Made by a program: the position numbers and the translations under genes
Origin: Incurvaria masculella
Lineage: Eukaryota; Arthropoda; Insecta; Lepidoptera; Incurvariidae
Assembly (NCBI GenBank): GCA_946894095.1
Contig: OX335645.2
Coordinates: forward strand, 11,369,001 to 11,433,000
Direction: 5' to 3'
Length of the DNA: 64,000 nucleotides
Notes under the pieces: model-generated
Told to the model about the DNA's origin: nothing
Seen by the model: only the letters and a program-made list of their open reading frames with translations
Database searches by the model: none
Shown: in pieces, positions 36,163 through 47,330 of the stretch
Layout: every line of letters begins with the position of its first letter
Numbering within the stretch: position 1 is the stretch's first letter

Positions 36163-36175
36163 AGAAGCAAGAATG
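36163..36175 (+). repeat. 13-bp direct repeat, right of array
   Basis: AGAAGCAAGAATG, second copy; 41 bases before the Transib left end. Confidence 0.8.
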
Positions 36176-36216
36176 TCCAAAACGTGTCACTACCTCCACA
36201 GCGAAGCGCGCCGCCC

Positions 36217-36658
36217 CACTGTGGGCTGGATTTTTTGTTTCATAGACATTCATTTATGTTTTACACAATGTCATGTTTTTCGTATTGAAATATAGTTTAA
36301 AGGTATAGACAATGCAATATTATGTGTCGCGAAGACATTTAATAGCTGTAATTCATAAATAAATAAAATATCTGAAAATAATGTATGAAGATGACATAAA
36401 AAACCACAATATCTCCTTAATCGCTCATTTGCGCGTTATTCTCTTTCAGACAGTGGTTCCACTATTTATTCAAAGATTTTTGGCATCATTCATATTTCCC
36501 GCAAAACTGCGTTTTTTTTTTTAAAATTGTAAACAAATAAATATTTCGCATACTTCCCTACTATGAGAATTATGGCTTTAGATGTTTTATAAATGATGTT
36601 TAAATAGGGGGTTTGTAAGCCGGAATTGTAGTGTTGAATTTGCCCACTAAAAAACTGA
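36217..36658 (+). repeat. Left terminal inverted repeat of the Transib element
   Basis: Pairs with 40092-40534. Both arms share GACAATGCAATATTATGTG, CACAATATCTCCTTAATCGC and AGTAGGGAAGTATGCGAAA (one strand each). Differences are scattered substitutions and one-base indels. Confidence 0.93.
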
Positions 36659-37367
36659 AAATTTCTGAACTTAACTCTTTTTAAAATCCATAATATTTGT
36701 ATTTTGTTAAGTAAACCTCTCTAGGTTTTATAGTTTTAGACTTTTACATAATTATATAAATGACGGGCGAGTTGTTAGTTGCAAGGAGACCAGTGATGAT
36801 GAATTTGGTCCACAAAAACGGTAAGAGCAATAGAATCCGGCTTATTTATGTTGACATATATTACTGGTTAGGTTAGTTTTTAATAACAAACCATGCGCAT
36901 TTTTTCATTTCAAATCAGTTTGTCCAACAAAATGGTAAATAAAATAATCAATATGGAGGTTTTATTGATGTCTGGTTATTGCACTTGTAAACCTCGAGCC
37001 CTCACTACAAATAAAAAATGCAGATACATAGTAGCCGGTACGAAGTTGTTTTTTGTTTGTTATTAATCATGAACATATTTCCAAGAAACAATATTCAGAT
37101 CATGAGTTAAAAGTCAACAAAAGACAAAATGTGACTTTTTCAATAAGTAATTAGGTAATGATAACTTCTACGTACCTAATTACTTTATTGTTGTAACATC
37201 CACAGCCCTTTTGCGGAATGTTCAATACAATATTTAGAACGAATTAGTTTATTTGATCAAGTTTGAAGGAACTAATTACTTTGCAATAAAAAGATCTGCT
37301 TCTGCAAATATAATTTAGTTCCCTCTGAGCTTTTACATCGCTAACAGTGACAATTTATCCTCAAAAC

Positions 37368-39050
37368 ATGGAGAGCCTAGTGACTAATCTAGATTTGTTT
37401 GTGATTTTGAAGAATGCTGGCAAGATGAGTGATAGTCTCCTATTATTTGAGACAGTAGTATCGCGATTGGACTACAGCCTTTCGGATGAAGATCGAATGA
37501 CGCTAAGAGAATTTTGTCGAAGATTTACCCAAGCTGCGGTAAAAAGATGGCAGAAAGTCCACCGGAAAATGGAGATTTTTAGAATGGAGTACGAAGATTG
37601 GTTGCAGGCTGATATTGATTGGCCAAGTTGCATTCAAGCTAATTCATTTGCAGCTCCAATTGTGGTTGAGCAAGAACCAAAGGATCATCTCTTGTGTGTT
37701 CAACCATCAACATCATCGGTTGGAACAATGACGAGGACAAAACATTCACTACGCAAGCCTTTTGAAGATTTGAGCACAAAGCAGAAGAAGAGACGCACTG
37801 AGGAACAGAAGGATTGTGACTCGAGTGAGTTAGCTCATGTAGCTGCAGTCAAGCTGAAAGAAGATGGTCATGGTAAGATTGCATCCGTTTTAAAATACAT
37901 GTTGCAACATCCTGAGGCAGCTGATAAATTCTACCATCAAATTAAGAAAACCACCCCTAACATCATTTTTACACCAGAAAAGGCTCTAGGTATTATTTTG
38001 TCGCTAAAACTAACTAAATGGCAGTATATAACATTGAGGGAGACAACTATTCGGGAAGGCGCAAAAGATACATACCCTTCCTACTACAAAGTGCAACAAG
38101 CAAAATTACAATGCTATCCACCAAAGCAAGCGATTACTGTGACAGATTCTTCAGCCAAGATAACCCTCCAAGCATTACTTGACCTAACAGCACAAAGAAT
38201 ACTGGACGGAATGGAAGAGGATGTACGCAATAAACAGCTGATTTTAGTATCTAAGTGGGGGTTTGATGGTGCTTCAAACCAAAGCAGGTACAAGCAGAAA
38301 ATGGACGGTGAACAAGATGATTCAAGTATCTTCATGACCTCGTTGGTGCCATTAAAGTTAGAATCTGAAGGTAAAACTGTTTGGCTGAACTCAAAGCCTA
38401 GCTCAACTTCATATTGTCGTCCGGTGCAATTTGTCTTCATGAAAGAAAGTGAGTTTGTCGTCACTGAGCATCAAAAGCAAATGGAAGATGAAGTAAAGAA
38501 CCTTCATACTTCCGACTGTGGCACTAACAAGGTCAATCATGAGCTGATGATGACCATGATTGATGGTAAGGTTTGCACATACCTGTCGAAAGCACAGTCG
38601 AATGCCACGTGTTACCTTTGTTTGGCGAAACCTTCAGAGATGAACAATTTACAAACTGTGAAACAAAAAAGAGTAGAAACTGAACTTTACAAATTCGGAC
38701 TGTCATCGCTTCACGCGCGCATCAACGCAATGGAATGCCTTCTCCATATCGCTTATCGGCTGGATGTAAAAAAATGGGCTGTGAGAGAGGACGAGGACAA
38801 GACATTATTGCAGATAAGAAAAAAAAACATCCAGGACCGTTTTAAAGACGAGCTGAACCTATTAGTTGATATCGTCAAGCAGGGTTCAGGAACCACAAAT
38901 GATGGTAATACGGCAAGAAGATTTTTTGAGTGTCCTGAAAAAACTGCAGCAATCACTGGGGTGGACGAAGAGTTGATTCGCAGATTAGCTGTCATTTTAC
39001 AAGCAATTACATCGGGAGAACATTTCCGAATTCAAATCGTATGCCCATAA
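37368..39050 (+). pseudogene. RAG1-like Transib transposase, N-terminal and D-D part
   Basis: From the first ATG the frame runs 560 codons to TAA. DDE transposases of this family cut and paste the element in the nucleus. Seen, ATG numbering: KWGFDGASNQSRYKQ with first catalytic Asp at D300, KPSSTSYCRPVQF, MIDGK with second Asp D399, zinc-ligand pair C415-YL-C418, and GNTARRFF near the end. These line up in order with RAG1 (D600, PKPNSELCCKP, D708, C727/C730, GN-AR). The spacing between the Asp residues is 99 against 108 in RAG1. A frameshift near 39022-39037 ends the frame before the zinc His pair and catalytic Glu. No intron fits in the gap, so this is a one-mutation pseudogene unless the base is an assembly error. 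Confidence 0.88.
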
Positions 39051-39459
39051 GACAGCTGAGCGGTATGTAGAGCTCTACAATTGGTACTACATGTCTTCTA
39101 CCGTGCACAAGTTGCTTATCCACGGAGCGGACATAATTGAAAAAAACGCGGTTGTACCCATTGGGGCACTCTCAGAAGAAGCTTCTGAGGCCCGAAATAA
39201 GGATTTCCGAAGATTTCGGGAACACCATTCTCGAAAGAAGAGTAGACAAAGTTCTAATGAGGATATCTTCAACATGCTTCTTCTCTCTTCAGATCCCTTG
39301 ATTTCTGCTACGAGACCTAAAATGGATGCGAAAAAGAAACAGTCATTGTTTCCTGAAACTCTTACCCTTTTGGAACTTGAGAACCGTGACTTCGAATTTT
39401 GTGATATTAATATTATAGACTTAGATTTTGATACAGAGGATAGTGATTTAGAAGACTAG
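39031..39459 (+). pseudogene. RAG1-like Transib transposase, C-terminal part (+1 frame)
   Basis: Continues the protein in the next frame: SYAHKTAERYVELYNWYYM, then VHKLLIHG (His at 39106 and 39121, spacing 5 as RAG1 H937/H942), PIGALSEEASEARNKDFRRF with the catalytic Glu at 39187-39189, and SNEDIF-MLLLSSDPLIS. RAG1 has SEGNESGNKLFRRF at the same point. The tail is acidic and ends EDSDLED. A polyadenylation AATAAA lies at 39478-39483, 19 bp after the stop. Confidence 0.88.
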
Positions 39460-39659
39460 GTTAGGTTATATTTAAGCAATAAAGATATTTTTTTACCTTT
39501 CATTGTCATTATAATATATGTGAAAATTGTATTTAACGATTCTAAATATTTTTCGAAGTTCTTTAAATGTTATTTTACAGGTATAGATTATTTATGTGGG
39601 CATAAACCTGTTTAATCAATAAATAATACACATAGCCATAAACATTGCCGGTGTGTTAT

Positions 39660-39765
39660 ACCCAGGTCAATGTAGCTGTGCAATATAAGGAAGATTATTG
39701 GCACCTACTTCCCATGTGGTGAATTGGACTAATATCATGAAGTAAGGTGTGGTATCCATGTCCAG
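39660..39765 (+). mobile_element. tRNA-SINE tail inside the Transib element
   Basis: CAGGTCAATGTAGCTGTGCA to GTGTGGTATCCATGTCCAGT. It is nested between the transposase and the right TIR. Confidence 0.7.
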
Positions 39766-40091
39766 TTCGTAGAAAAATCACCCACTAAAATGACTAGGCA
39801 TATTAAATATATAAATATTTTATAGTAATCTTAAATGTACGTAAACAGTTTAAAATACATTTACTATGTAAATCAATTAATCAATAGATTTTTATTATTT
39901 AATTACACAATTTAAGTTTTTTGGTGGATTGACAATATTTTAGATAACAATAATTTGTAAATAAGACATTGTTTTATTGGAGTTTTTTTTATTAATTGCA
40001 CCTATTATATTTAAGCATGTAACGTCCTTGTTTTATTTTTGGGCTCAATATTTTTCATAACATTTATTGTTTGGGTATCACCACTTACCTG

Positions 40092-40534
40092 TCAGTTTTT
40101 TGGTGGGCAAATTCAACGCTACAATTCCGGCTTACAAACCCCCTATATAAACATCATTAATAAAACATCTAAAGCCATAATTCTCATAGTAGGGAAGTAT
40201 GCGAAACATTTATTTGTTTCCAATTTTTAAAAAAAAAAACGCAGTTTTGCGCGAAATATGAATGATGCCAAAAATCTTTAAATAAATAGCGGAACCACTG
40301 TCTGAAAGAGAATAACGCGCAAATGAGCGATTAAGGAGATATTGTGGTTTTTTATGTCATCTTCATACATTATTTTCAGATATTTTGTTTATTTATGCAT
40401 TACAGCTATTAAATGTCTTCGCGACACATAATATTGCATTGTCTATACCTTTAAACTATATTTCAATACGAAAAACATGACAATGTGTAAAACATAAATG
40501 AATGTCTATGAAACTAAAAATCCAGCCCACAGTG
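40092..40534 (-). repeat. Right terminal inverted repeat of the Transib element
   Basis: Mirror of 36217-36658. Inner edge is TCAGTTTTTTGGTGGGCAAA, outer edge is ...CCAGCCCACAGTG, followed by GC-rich target DNA. Confidence 0.93.
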
Positions 40535-40540
40535 GCGCCC

Positions 40541-42242
40541 CGCCGCGCCGCCGCCAACACCACCCTTGTTGTAGAGACGAACGGGTGATGGATGGCAGAC
40601 ATTTCCGAAACAATATTGCTTAATAAATCTCAGGCTTGGTGCAAGTAGGGGCGCCCGATAAACTCACGTGCCAAGAGTGTTGGAGATCACGGCTCTTCTC
40701 GAACCGACATACAAATTTCATGATTAATAGCTTTTAGTTGCCTCATTTTCAGTACCTACTTCCGCTCACAATTTTGAGTTTAAAATTAAATTTACATTAA
40801 ATACACATACATAGTTTTACAAAATTGAAATTAATCGTCATACTAAATTATCCTAATTACTATGTTGAGGTGTATCGTAATTTTGGATATCATATATCAC
40901 GTCCACATAAAGATAAATATAAAATAATAATATTAAACAAAGTTGAACTCGTGAAGAAACATGTACATTTAAAGTCTATCTAGTATAATATGCTTTAACT
41001 CTTTTCTTAAATAAATTGTCTCCTACATTTTTTATATCATTGTACCTACTTGACAGACAGAAAATGTAATAAGTATTGACTCTTAAAAATGTGTGGACCG
41101 CTTTAGATGACACCAAACAAGTGCAAGGTGCCATGTCAGCTTCTAGACGGGCAATCGTGTGCGGAGTAAGTTTATTAACCCCGCGTTTAAAGACAGCCAG
41201 GTTAGCAGTTTAAGGTAACATATGTGTTCTGTGATAACACATGCGTCGGCAGTTCATTTTACAATTTGTCAAAAGTACGTCAGACCTCGAGAATCTTTGG
41301 GTTCGCAAATCATGTCTGTCGAACACGTGGGTGTTCGGCTAATTGTTGAATTTGGGTAAAGACGAATGGGGTTAATCAGGGAGGTAACATCGTCAGAGCA
41401 GCTACCGTAGTAACACTTTTAGGTTCGAAGAAAAGCCGGAGAAGGGCTCTGAAGGTCTCCTGAAGGGCTCCTTTCGATGCAACAAACATTCTGCTGGGGA
41501 TAGAATGTACTTGTACTGGGGGCGACATCAAACGCATGAGTGCTGCGTTCGACAGTTACCACAAAAGCAAGCCTCCAGCGCCAATGAGAAGGAACAACTC
41601 ATGCACGATGCACACAATTCAAATAAACCGAATCAAACCGAGTGTAAATAGCGCGTTCTACTGCACGACTCGCGTGACCTGCTGCAGCGAAGCGGCTTGA
41701 CCACGCGCCCAGCAGCCGGTACGCACGCCGGGCGCGATAGCGTCAGCTGATGTAGCGCCCACCCGACGCAACCCAGTGGCCCGTATCGTATCGAATTGGG
41801 TCACAAATCAGAGTCGGGACGGGACGGCACGCGGCGCGGCGGCGGACGCAGGGCAAGGGCGACGCGGCGCGGGGGGGTGCAGCGCGACGCCGTGCGCAGC
41901 GCCGAGTTTCACTGACGGAAGCGGGTCAATGCCAGCGCGGAAGCCGAGCGGCGGCGGCGACGCGGTGGCTGCGGCGATCCCGGCACAATCATTCTCCCTA
42001 GCACTATCTCAATGGAAACGTTTGATCGTTGTAGTCGACGCGTTGCACGTTGAATTCACGGCGACGCTAAAGGCAACGAATCTATGTATACAATCTGTAC
42101 TCTGAGCACGGCATACAATTAATGTCCTCATATGCATTTGTAGATCAATCTGTAGGGTTTCTTGAAATTCACTTTCACTGGTGATACGCAAGCGAGAGCG
42201 AGAACCCACTATTTTTCTACATAGTACCACGGCTGAGCACTC
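40541..42242. other. No gene seen outside the CpG island
   Basis: GC-rich target DNA next to the Transib (CCGCCGCGCCGCCGCC), then AT-rich to 41600, then the CpG island. Confidence 0.5.
41680..42000. promoter_or_regulatory. CpG-rich island
   Basis: About 320 bp with GCGGCGCGGCGGCGGACGCA and GCGGCGGCGGCGACGCGGTG. Possible promoter or first exon; the plus-strand Ala/Gly-rich frame has no recognisable content. Confidence 0.35.
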
Positions 42243-42246
42243 TTAA

Positions 42247-42584
42247 GAGGATAATGAGGTGATCATGTTCCATACAATGGCTCCTGCCTGATTCCTCAGT
42301 CAAATGAAAAATATGTTTCTGATATTTTGCACATTAAATTAATCAACTGAGAGCTAAGTCTGTACGTTTATGTTTTGTTTTGTTACATTAACTAATATCC
42401 GTGATATACGCATCTATAAATGTAAAAACACACGCACAAGTTAATTTATCAAAAAAACCAATATGTACAGACGTAGCTCTTAGGTGATTTATTAAATGTG
42501 CAAAATTTCAGAAAACTATTTCTTAGTTTGCCTGAGGAAACAGTTACGACCCGTTGCATGGAACTTGATCACCTCATTATCCTC
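42247..42584. mobile_element. TTAA-flanked MITE, 338 bp
   Basis: TIR GAGGATAATGAGGTGATCA / TGATCACCTCATTATCCTC with TTAA on both sides (42243-42246, 42585-42588); complementarity extends inwards through GTTCCAT. Unrelated in sequence to the 540-bp TTAA family. Confidence 0.88.
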
Positions 42585-43008
42585 TTAATCGGCGTTGGTA
42601 GCAGTTAGGTACATTATTATTATCCACGAGTGAAATTAAATCCTGTACGTAAAAACCTGCAGCTGTATTTGACATGCACATTTATAACATAACAATTTAG
42701 CAATTATTTCAAATCCTCGTGTGATTGTATGTTTGTATTCATGGGGAGATCCAACAAATTTAGTTTGCTTATTTTACTTATACGTATAGGCTGTGGCTTC
42801 GCAAGAAATTGAATTTGGAACCGCGCGCCATCAAGCCCTAAGCTGTTTATTTAATTGAAATATAGATATTTCCGAAAATAGGCGTTACATCTTGGAATAA
42901 TGTTTTTTATTAGTGAAAAAATATTTTGTGTAAAAGTATTTGCGAGATTTCTCATAATTGGCATTCATTAAATCCAATCTAAATAATTCAGCCATTGCCT
43001 GAATCAAG

Positions 43009-43170
43009 TGCACGCTGACTCCCTGCCGACGTATTAAGCTGGGGTTCTACAAACATGGCGTGAACCTGGCCAGCCAAACTATGGTTTTCGCAGCACTCGT
43101 GAAAGTTCGGGCGTCGATGGGCACTCTTCACTATGTAAGGTCCTGGAGTACGCCATATGCCGCGCTTAAA
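43009..43170 (+). mobile_element. LINE 3' fragment, 21-kb family
   Basis: Diverged copy with CTCCCTGCCGACGTATTAAG and GTACGCCATATGCCGCGCTT. Confidence 0.8.
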
Positions 43171-43210
43171 ACCAAGAAAGGCCACAAATGTTTTTAAATA
43201 AAACTTACTG

Positions 43211-43448
43211 AACCCATGTAAAACTGTAGAGTCCCTTACTAGGTGGTAGGTTAAAGCCCGCCCGGGTTAGGTGCATTGGATTAAACTATGGTTGAAGCAG
43301 CAATGAAAAATTTCGTCAGTCCGGTCCGTGTTTTCCATCCATTTCAGTGTAGCCGTGCTCACAAAGGGTATTAATAGTAATTCCTTTGAGAATTAGGTGT
43401 CTTGGGCTAATATCATAACGGTAGTTGTGTGATATCCATGGCAGGTTG
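43211..43448 (+). mobile_element. tRNA-SINE body
   Basis: TGTAAAACTGTAGAGTCCC, GCCCGCCCGGGTTAGGTGC, GTGTTTTCCATCCATTTCAG. Confidence 0.8.
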
Positions 43449-43584
43449 CTTAAAAAAAGATATACCCTGTATTACTCTGTGGGTAATGAGCCAAGAGGAT
43501 GTATGACTGTCAGGTGAACTAATCTTCTACGGCAACCTTGATGTTCTGGCAACCTTCATGCCACACTAACTGTCATGTTATAAG

Positions 43585-43806
43585 TCCAACACACCGCATT
43601 CTCTTAGGAGTTAGGTGCCACGACAGGACCTTCTCTTTATGAACATGCCTACAATCAAGTAGATGGAAAACACGGACAATTTTCCATTGCTGCTTTGGAA
43701 ATTTTGTCATCCAATGTGACAGTACCAAACCATGTTCACTTAACCTTTCCTTAGGGGAAGGGGACCTACAATGTTAGATAGATTCCGAACCATTGAACAG
43801 GCCGCA
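43585..43806 (-). mobile_element. tRNA-SINE body
   Basis: CCAACACACCGCATTCTCTT, GGTGCCACGACAGGACCTTC, GGGGAAGGGGACCTACAATG. Confidence 0.8.
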
Positions 43807-44019
43807 TCATGACGGGCCTGAACAAGACTTACGAAATTGAGAATTACATTAAAAGGGTTTGTTGCAAACGCAGCCACTTTTTACCCGACTGCGCAAGAAG
43901 GAGAGTTATGTTTTTTAATGAGCGCATATCTTGTGCTATGGCTTTGTTCCATTCATCCTACTCATATTTTTTTGTGTGAAGGTGCTTCAAGCAGTTCCTT
44001 CCGATGCGGTAGTTTCAAC

Positions 44020-44224
44020 CCGGGAGGGATAACCCTACAACCTAGTATGGCAAGGGAATCTACAGTTTTATTTAGGTTCCGAACCATGGGAGAGCTCGCA
44101 TTCACAACTAAATACGCTTATCCAACTTATAATAGGAAAGAAAGTGGTGCATGACCGGGGCGAGGATATGAACCCATAACCTCTCACATGAAAGGCAAGT
44201 CCTCTAGCGCCTAAACCACGAGCC
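44020..44224 (-). mobile_element. tRNA-SINE head and half body
   Basis: TACAACCTAGTATGGCAAGG body; on the minus strand the head reads CTCGTGGTTTAGGCGCTAGA with B-box region GGGTTCATATCC. Abuts the diverged 426-bp unit. Confidence 0.85.
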
Positions 44225-44240
44225 CGAACTTGTTTAAAAA

Positions 44241-44925
44241 CAGCAACGTACTTGCTTGGTACGAAAAGATATATTTACTTGGGTCAATCTAGGACTGACT
44301 CTAGCGTCTGAGGCCAAATACGATTTTGATGACGACAGCAATATGTTTGAATATTCAATCAATGCAGTCAATGGACACAATGCAGGTAAATAGTTAATTC
44401 AATGCATGTATAATCTTAAACACTGTGTCAGTAAGAGGCATTGATTACGAGAGACTGTAGGAGAATTCTAAATTATAGGTATACATGGCGAAATTGGTAG
44501 ACACAATATACAGGAAAGGTATTTGAAGAGTTCCCTACCCAAAGGGTGCCAAGGGAACCCTATTACTAAGCCTCTGCTGTCCGTCCGTCCGTCTGTCTGT
44601 CACAGGGCTGTTTCTCATGAACCGTCATAGATAGGCAGCTGAAGTTTTTACAGAGTGTGTATTTATTTTGCCACTATAACAACAAATAGGTAAGATTTAA
44701 AAATAATAAGAATTAAATGGGGTCCCTATACAAAAGAACGTGATTTTTTTGTGTTAAATCTTGTTCGATGGTACGGAACCCTTAATGTGCGAGCCCGACT
44801 CGCACTTGGCCGGTTTTTGCTGGTTCGTGTCCCCCTTGCAGTATATTCATAAGGTAGAGCTTTTTATGGCTCTCTTTTATGAATTAATGTATCTTTGCTT
44901 CACCGTCAACTCTACATGTATCACA
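44241..44925 (+). repeat. Diverged 426-family unit split by another repeat
   Basis: 44241-44522 and 44813-44925 are two halves of one diverged unit (ACTGACTCTAGCGTCTGA, AATCTTAAACACTGTGT, GGCGAAATTGGTAGACAC). The break falls between anticodon arm and T arm of the tRNA-like module, which also lacks the 5' acceptor strand. The insert is a GTGCGAGTC-family repeat at 44523-44812. Confidence 0.85.
44523..44812 (-). mobile_element. GTGCGAGTC-family repeat, near full length
   Basis: From TTCCCTACCCAAAGGGTGCC to GAGCCCGACTCGCACTTGGC. Inserted in the tRNA-like module of a diverged 426-bp unit. Confidence 0.88.
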
Positions 44926-45301
44926 CAAGTTAAAATGCTTTCTAACAAAACCGATGGAGCACTACTTTCACACGATTTTTTATGCAAAACACTTTTTTGC
45001 CACTGCATGCTGCCAGTCCCTCTGCAAGTTGACGAAACGGATGTACAGAGTGGAAGTGTCATGCCTGAGCGGTGAGGAGAATGTACCACAACTACAATGA
45101 TGAAGTATATTTATAAAGATTAGTAACGTAGCACACATAATAATAGAAGAACATGTGTGAAAAGATGTACGTAGATAAAGCGAAAGATGTACGCTGTTCG
45201 TTTTTCGCTGGTCATCAGAGCCGTTTGTAGCTGTTCCTGCTTATGCTGGGAACTGTTTGCGCAAACTGTTGTAAAAAATAAAAAAATAATATTTTACACA
45301 T

Positions 45302-45460
45302 ATTTTTTTATGTAACTGGACAAGTCTATGGATGGGTAATATCACACCCACCGTCCTGATAATAGCCCAAGCTACGGCATTCCCAAATGCATTAATGTGC
45401 CGTGCTAGGACCTTCTTTTTATATAAGCATTGCTATATTGCACTGGACGGAAAAACTAGA
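45302..45460 (-). mobile_element. tRNA-SINE tail half
   Basis: ATGTAACTGGACAAGTCTAT, ATATCACACCCACCGTCCTG, GTGCCGTGCTAGGACCTTCT. Confidence 0.78.
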
Positions 45461-46119
45461 TCATTTTTTATTACCTACCACTTAAACCATCTTAATCTAT
45501 TGGCATTCAGGAAGAATGATTGTTGGCCTTTTTCCAAATTTCCGGGCAGCCTTAGATTGAAAATTAAAAAAGGATTGTATATGGTATCATTAGTAAACTA
45601 TGAAATGTACGTCGCCACAGCTTTTAATACTTTCCCCGCGTTCCAAAATGCGTATATTGCAAAGATTGCAGAGAAAGCGAATACAGTGAATACTTATGTT
45701 CCGAATTGATATCACTGATCATAGCTAGAATGGCACGATATCAAATTGGAACGAATTTGAGCAGACATGTGTCAGAGCATAACTACTTCAAAAATTGCCT
45801 TGTAAATCTCGAGATTGGTTATTCCAGGCCTAGAATTGTCTAACTAGACTAACAAACAGCGAAAGGTCTTCGTTATTTCTAAATACAAGTGCATACGATC
45901 AGAGAACTAAAGATAAACACGCTTAATGACAGCTCGATGACAGCCATTTGACAGCGTACACGGCGCACATGCTCTCAACCGTGCGCGCTTTGTCTAGAGT
46001 CTAGAGTCTGCGGTCTACAATCACATCACTTATGTCAACATGATGTTCACGGGATTGAATTAATATAAGCAATTCGTAACGGTCGTGTACGCGTATATTT
46101 TTCCAATCGCTGCAGTATA

Positions 46120-46380
46120 TGCATTTCGGAATGGAGGGTTTGACTATGTTTCAACGCACACACCCTACCCGCCGCTGCGATTGAGGACACTGGGGCGGAT
46201 ACAGTTGCGTGCGCAATTCCCAGTACTTAAGTAGAGTACGAGAGGTGCCACCACCTGGACGTTTTCTTGTTACATTAGCCGCCTGGCACTTCGGGAGCGC
46301 GTAGCGCATCAGTCTCAGTCGCGGCTAGCGCGTCGTCACGTCTACGAGACAGGCCTGCACGTGATCCGTTGGGTAAAGAA
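46120..46380 (+). promoter_or_regulatory. Candidate promoter with TCAGT initiators
   Basis: GC-rich block containing GCGCATCAGTCTCAGTCGCG, two arthropod initiator-like TCAGT/TCAGTC sites, followed about 60 bp later by GGGTAAAG, which could be a donor. Direction is inferred only from these weak sites. Confidence 0.25.
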
Positions 46381-47117
46381 GAGCAATTCTGAGGGGTCGT
46401 AATGTTTGGCGTGAAATTATTACTCAGTTTGCACACTAGCAACGGATGCACGAACCGATTTCTCGACGACTACTGCCTAATATAATAGCCCAAAACAGCA
46501 TTTTTTTTCATATATTTTCATACCAGGTGGCAGCTCTGAGAGCGGCATTCAATTAAACTAATATTGATAAATTCTTTGTCATGGTTGGCAGGTCAAGTAT
46601 TTGTCCAAATAGCATGCAAACATTTTAGATGTTTTGGTAACAATTTTAATAAAAAAAAATTAATTGTGGCATTATTATCATGAAAATAGGGCAAAAGCCG
46701 GCCGGAAACTAACGCAACCCTACTTAATAATTCCATGATTGGTTGTAATTTTGACTGTCCTCTGCTGCGAGTAGCGTATGCTTTAATCTGTGTCCCTAAT
46801 TTGTCTGAGATGTGGTGTTAAATGTTGTCACAGAGGATCCGTTTGTGGCCCTCTTTGGACTCATTTTTAAAAGGCTTAAGAAATGGTGCAATTATGCGAT
46901 GATCATTTTAAGTGGTCTTTCAGTTTTCACGTGATGTTTACAATACAAATGGAATTGAATCCTAATGGCAGCTGTATCATCAGAATATTCGAAGGCAAAA
47001 GGTTATTTAAAATTACGTATTTTGAGGGTTTTATTAGACATCAATTTTTTTTTATTTCATAATTTATTAAATTGCTGCATCAAACTAGATACCTAAAAAT
47101 ACTGTGCAAAACTTGAT

Positions 47118-47330
47118 TTACGTATATGAGGCCCCTAGGTTTGGACACCAGAAGTCCCCATCGTGAGCCTCGCACCGCAAACCAACAGCCCGGACGCGAG
47201 CGGCGCAGTATCGGCTCAAGGTCGCGCCGGGAGGAACCTTCACCCACATCACCCTCAATGTCAAGGTGTGCTCGTCGACCCCGGCGATCACGGGGCGGTT
47301 ATTTTCTCGGTCTGACAATGAGCATTACAG
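47118..47330. other. GC-rich block, possible exon of uncertain strand
   Basis: About 200 bp of balanced GC with open frames on both strands. On plus an acceptor-like CCCCTAG/GTTTGG and donor TCAAG/GTGTGC; on minus an acceptor TTGTCAG/ACCGAG. I cannot choose a strand or assign a protein. Confidence 0.25.

Larger units (their letters stand above)
36217..40534 (+). mobile_element. Transib-type (RAG1-like) DNA transposon, 4.3 kb
   Basis: The element is bounded by inverted repeats of about 442 bp that begin CACTGTGGGCTGGATTTTT on the left and end with the complement ...CACAGTG on the right. Transib elements and V(D)J signals both start with a CACNNTG-type heptamer, and Transib makes 5-bp GC-rich target duplications. 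Here CGCCC precedes the left end (36212-36216) and occurs one base past the right end (40536-40540). Inside is a single transposase gene in two frames with the RAG1 catalytic plan. The repeats are much longer than the short TIRs usual for the superfamily. The two arms differ at only a few positions, so the insertion looks fairly recent. Confidence 0.9.

Noticed and set aside
36650..37340. Possible RAG2-like partner inside the Transib
   Set aside because: No open frame of useful length on either strand between the left TIR and the transposase, nor after it.
41776..42105. 109-codon Ala/Gly-rich plus frame
   Set aside because: Chance open frame in a CpG-rich island; no recognisable motif.
45332..45709. 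125-codon plus frame
   Set aside because: Its first third is SINE tail; the rest has no recognisable content.
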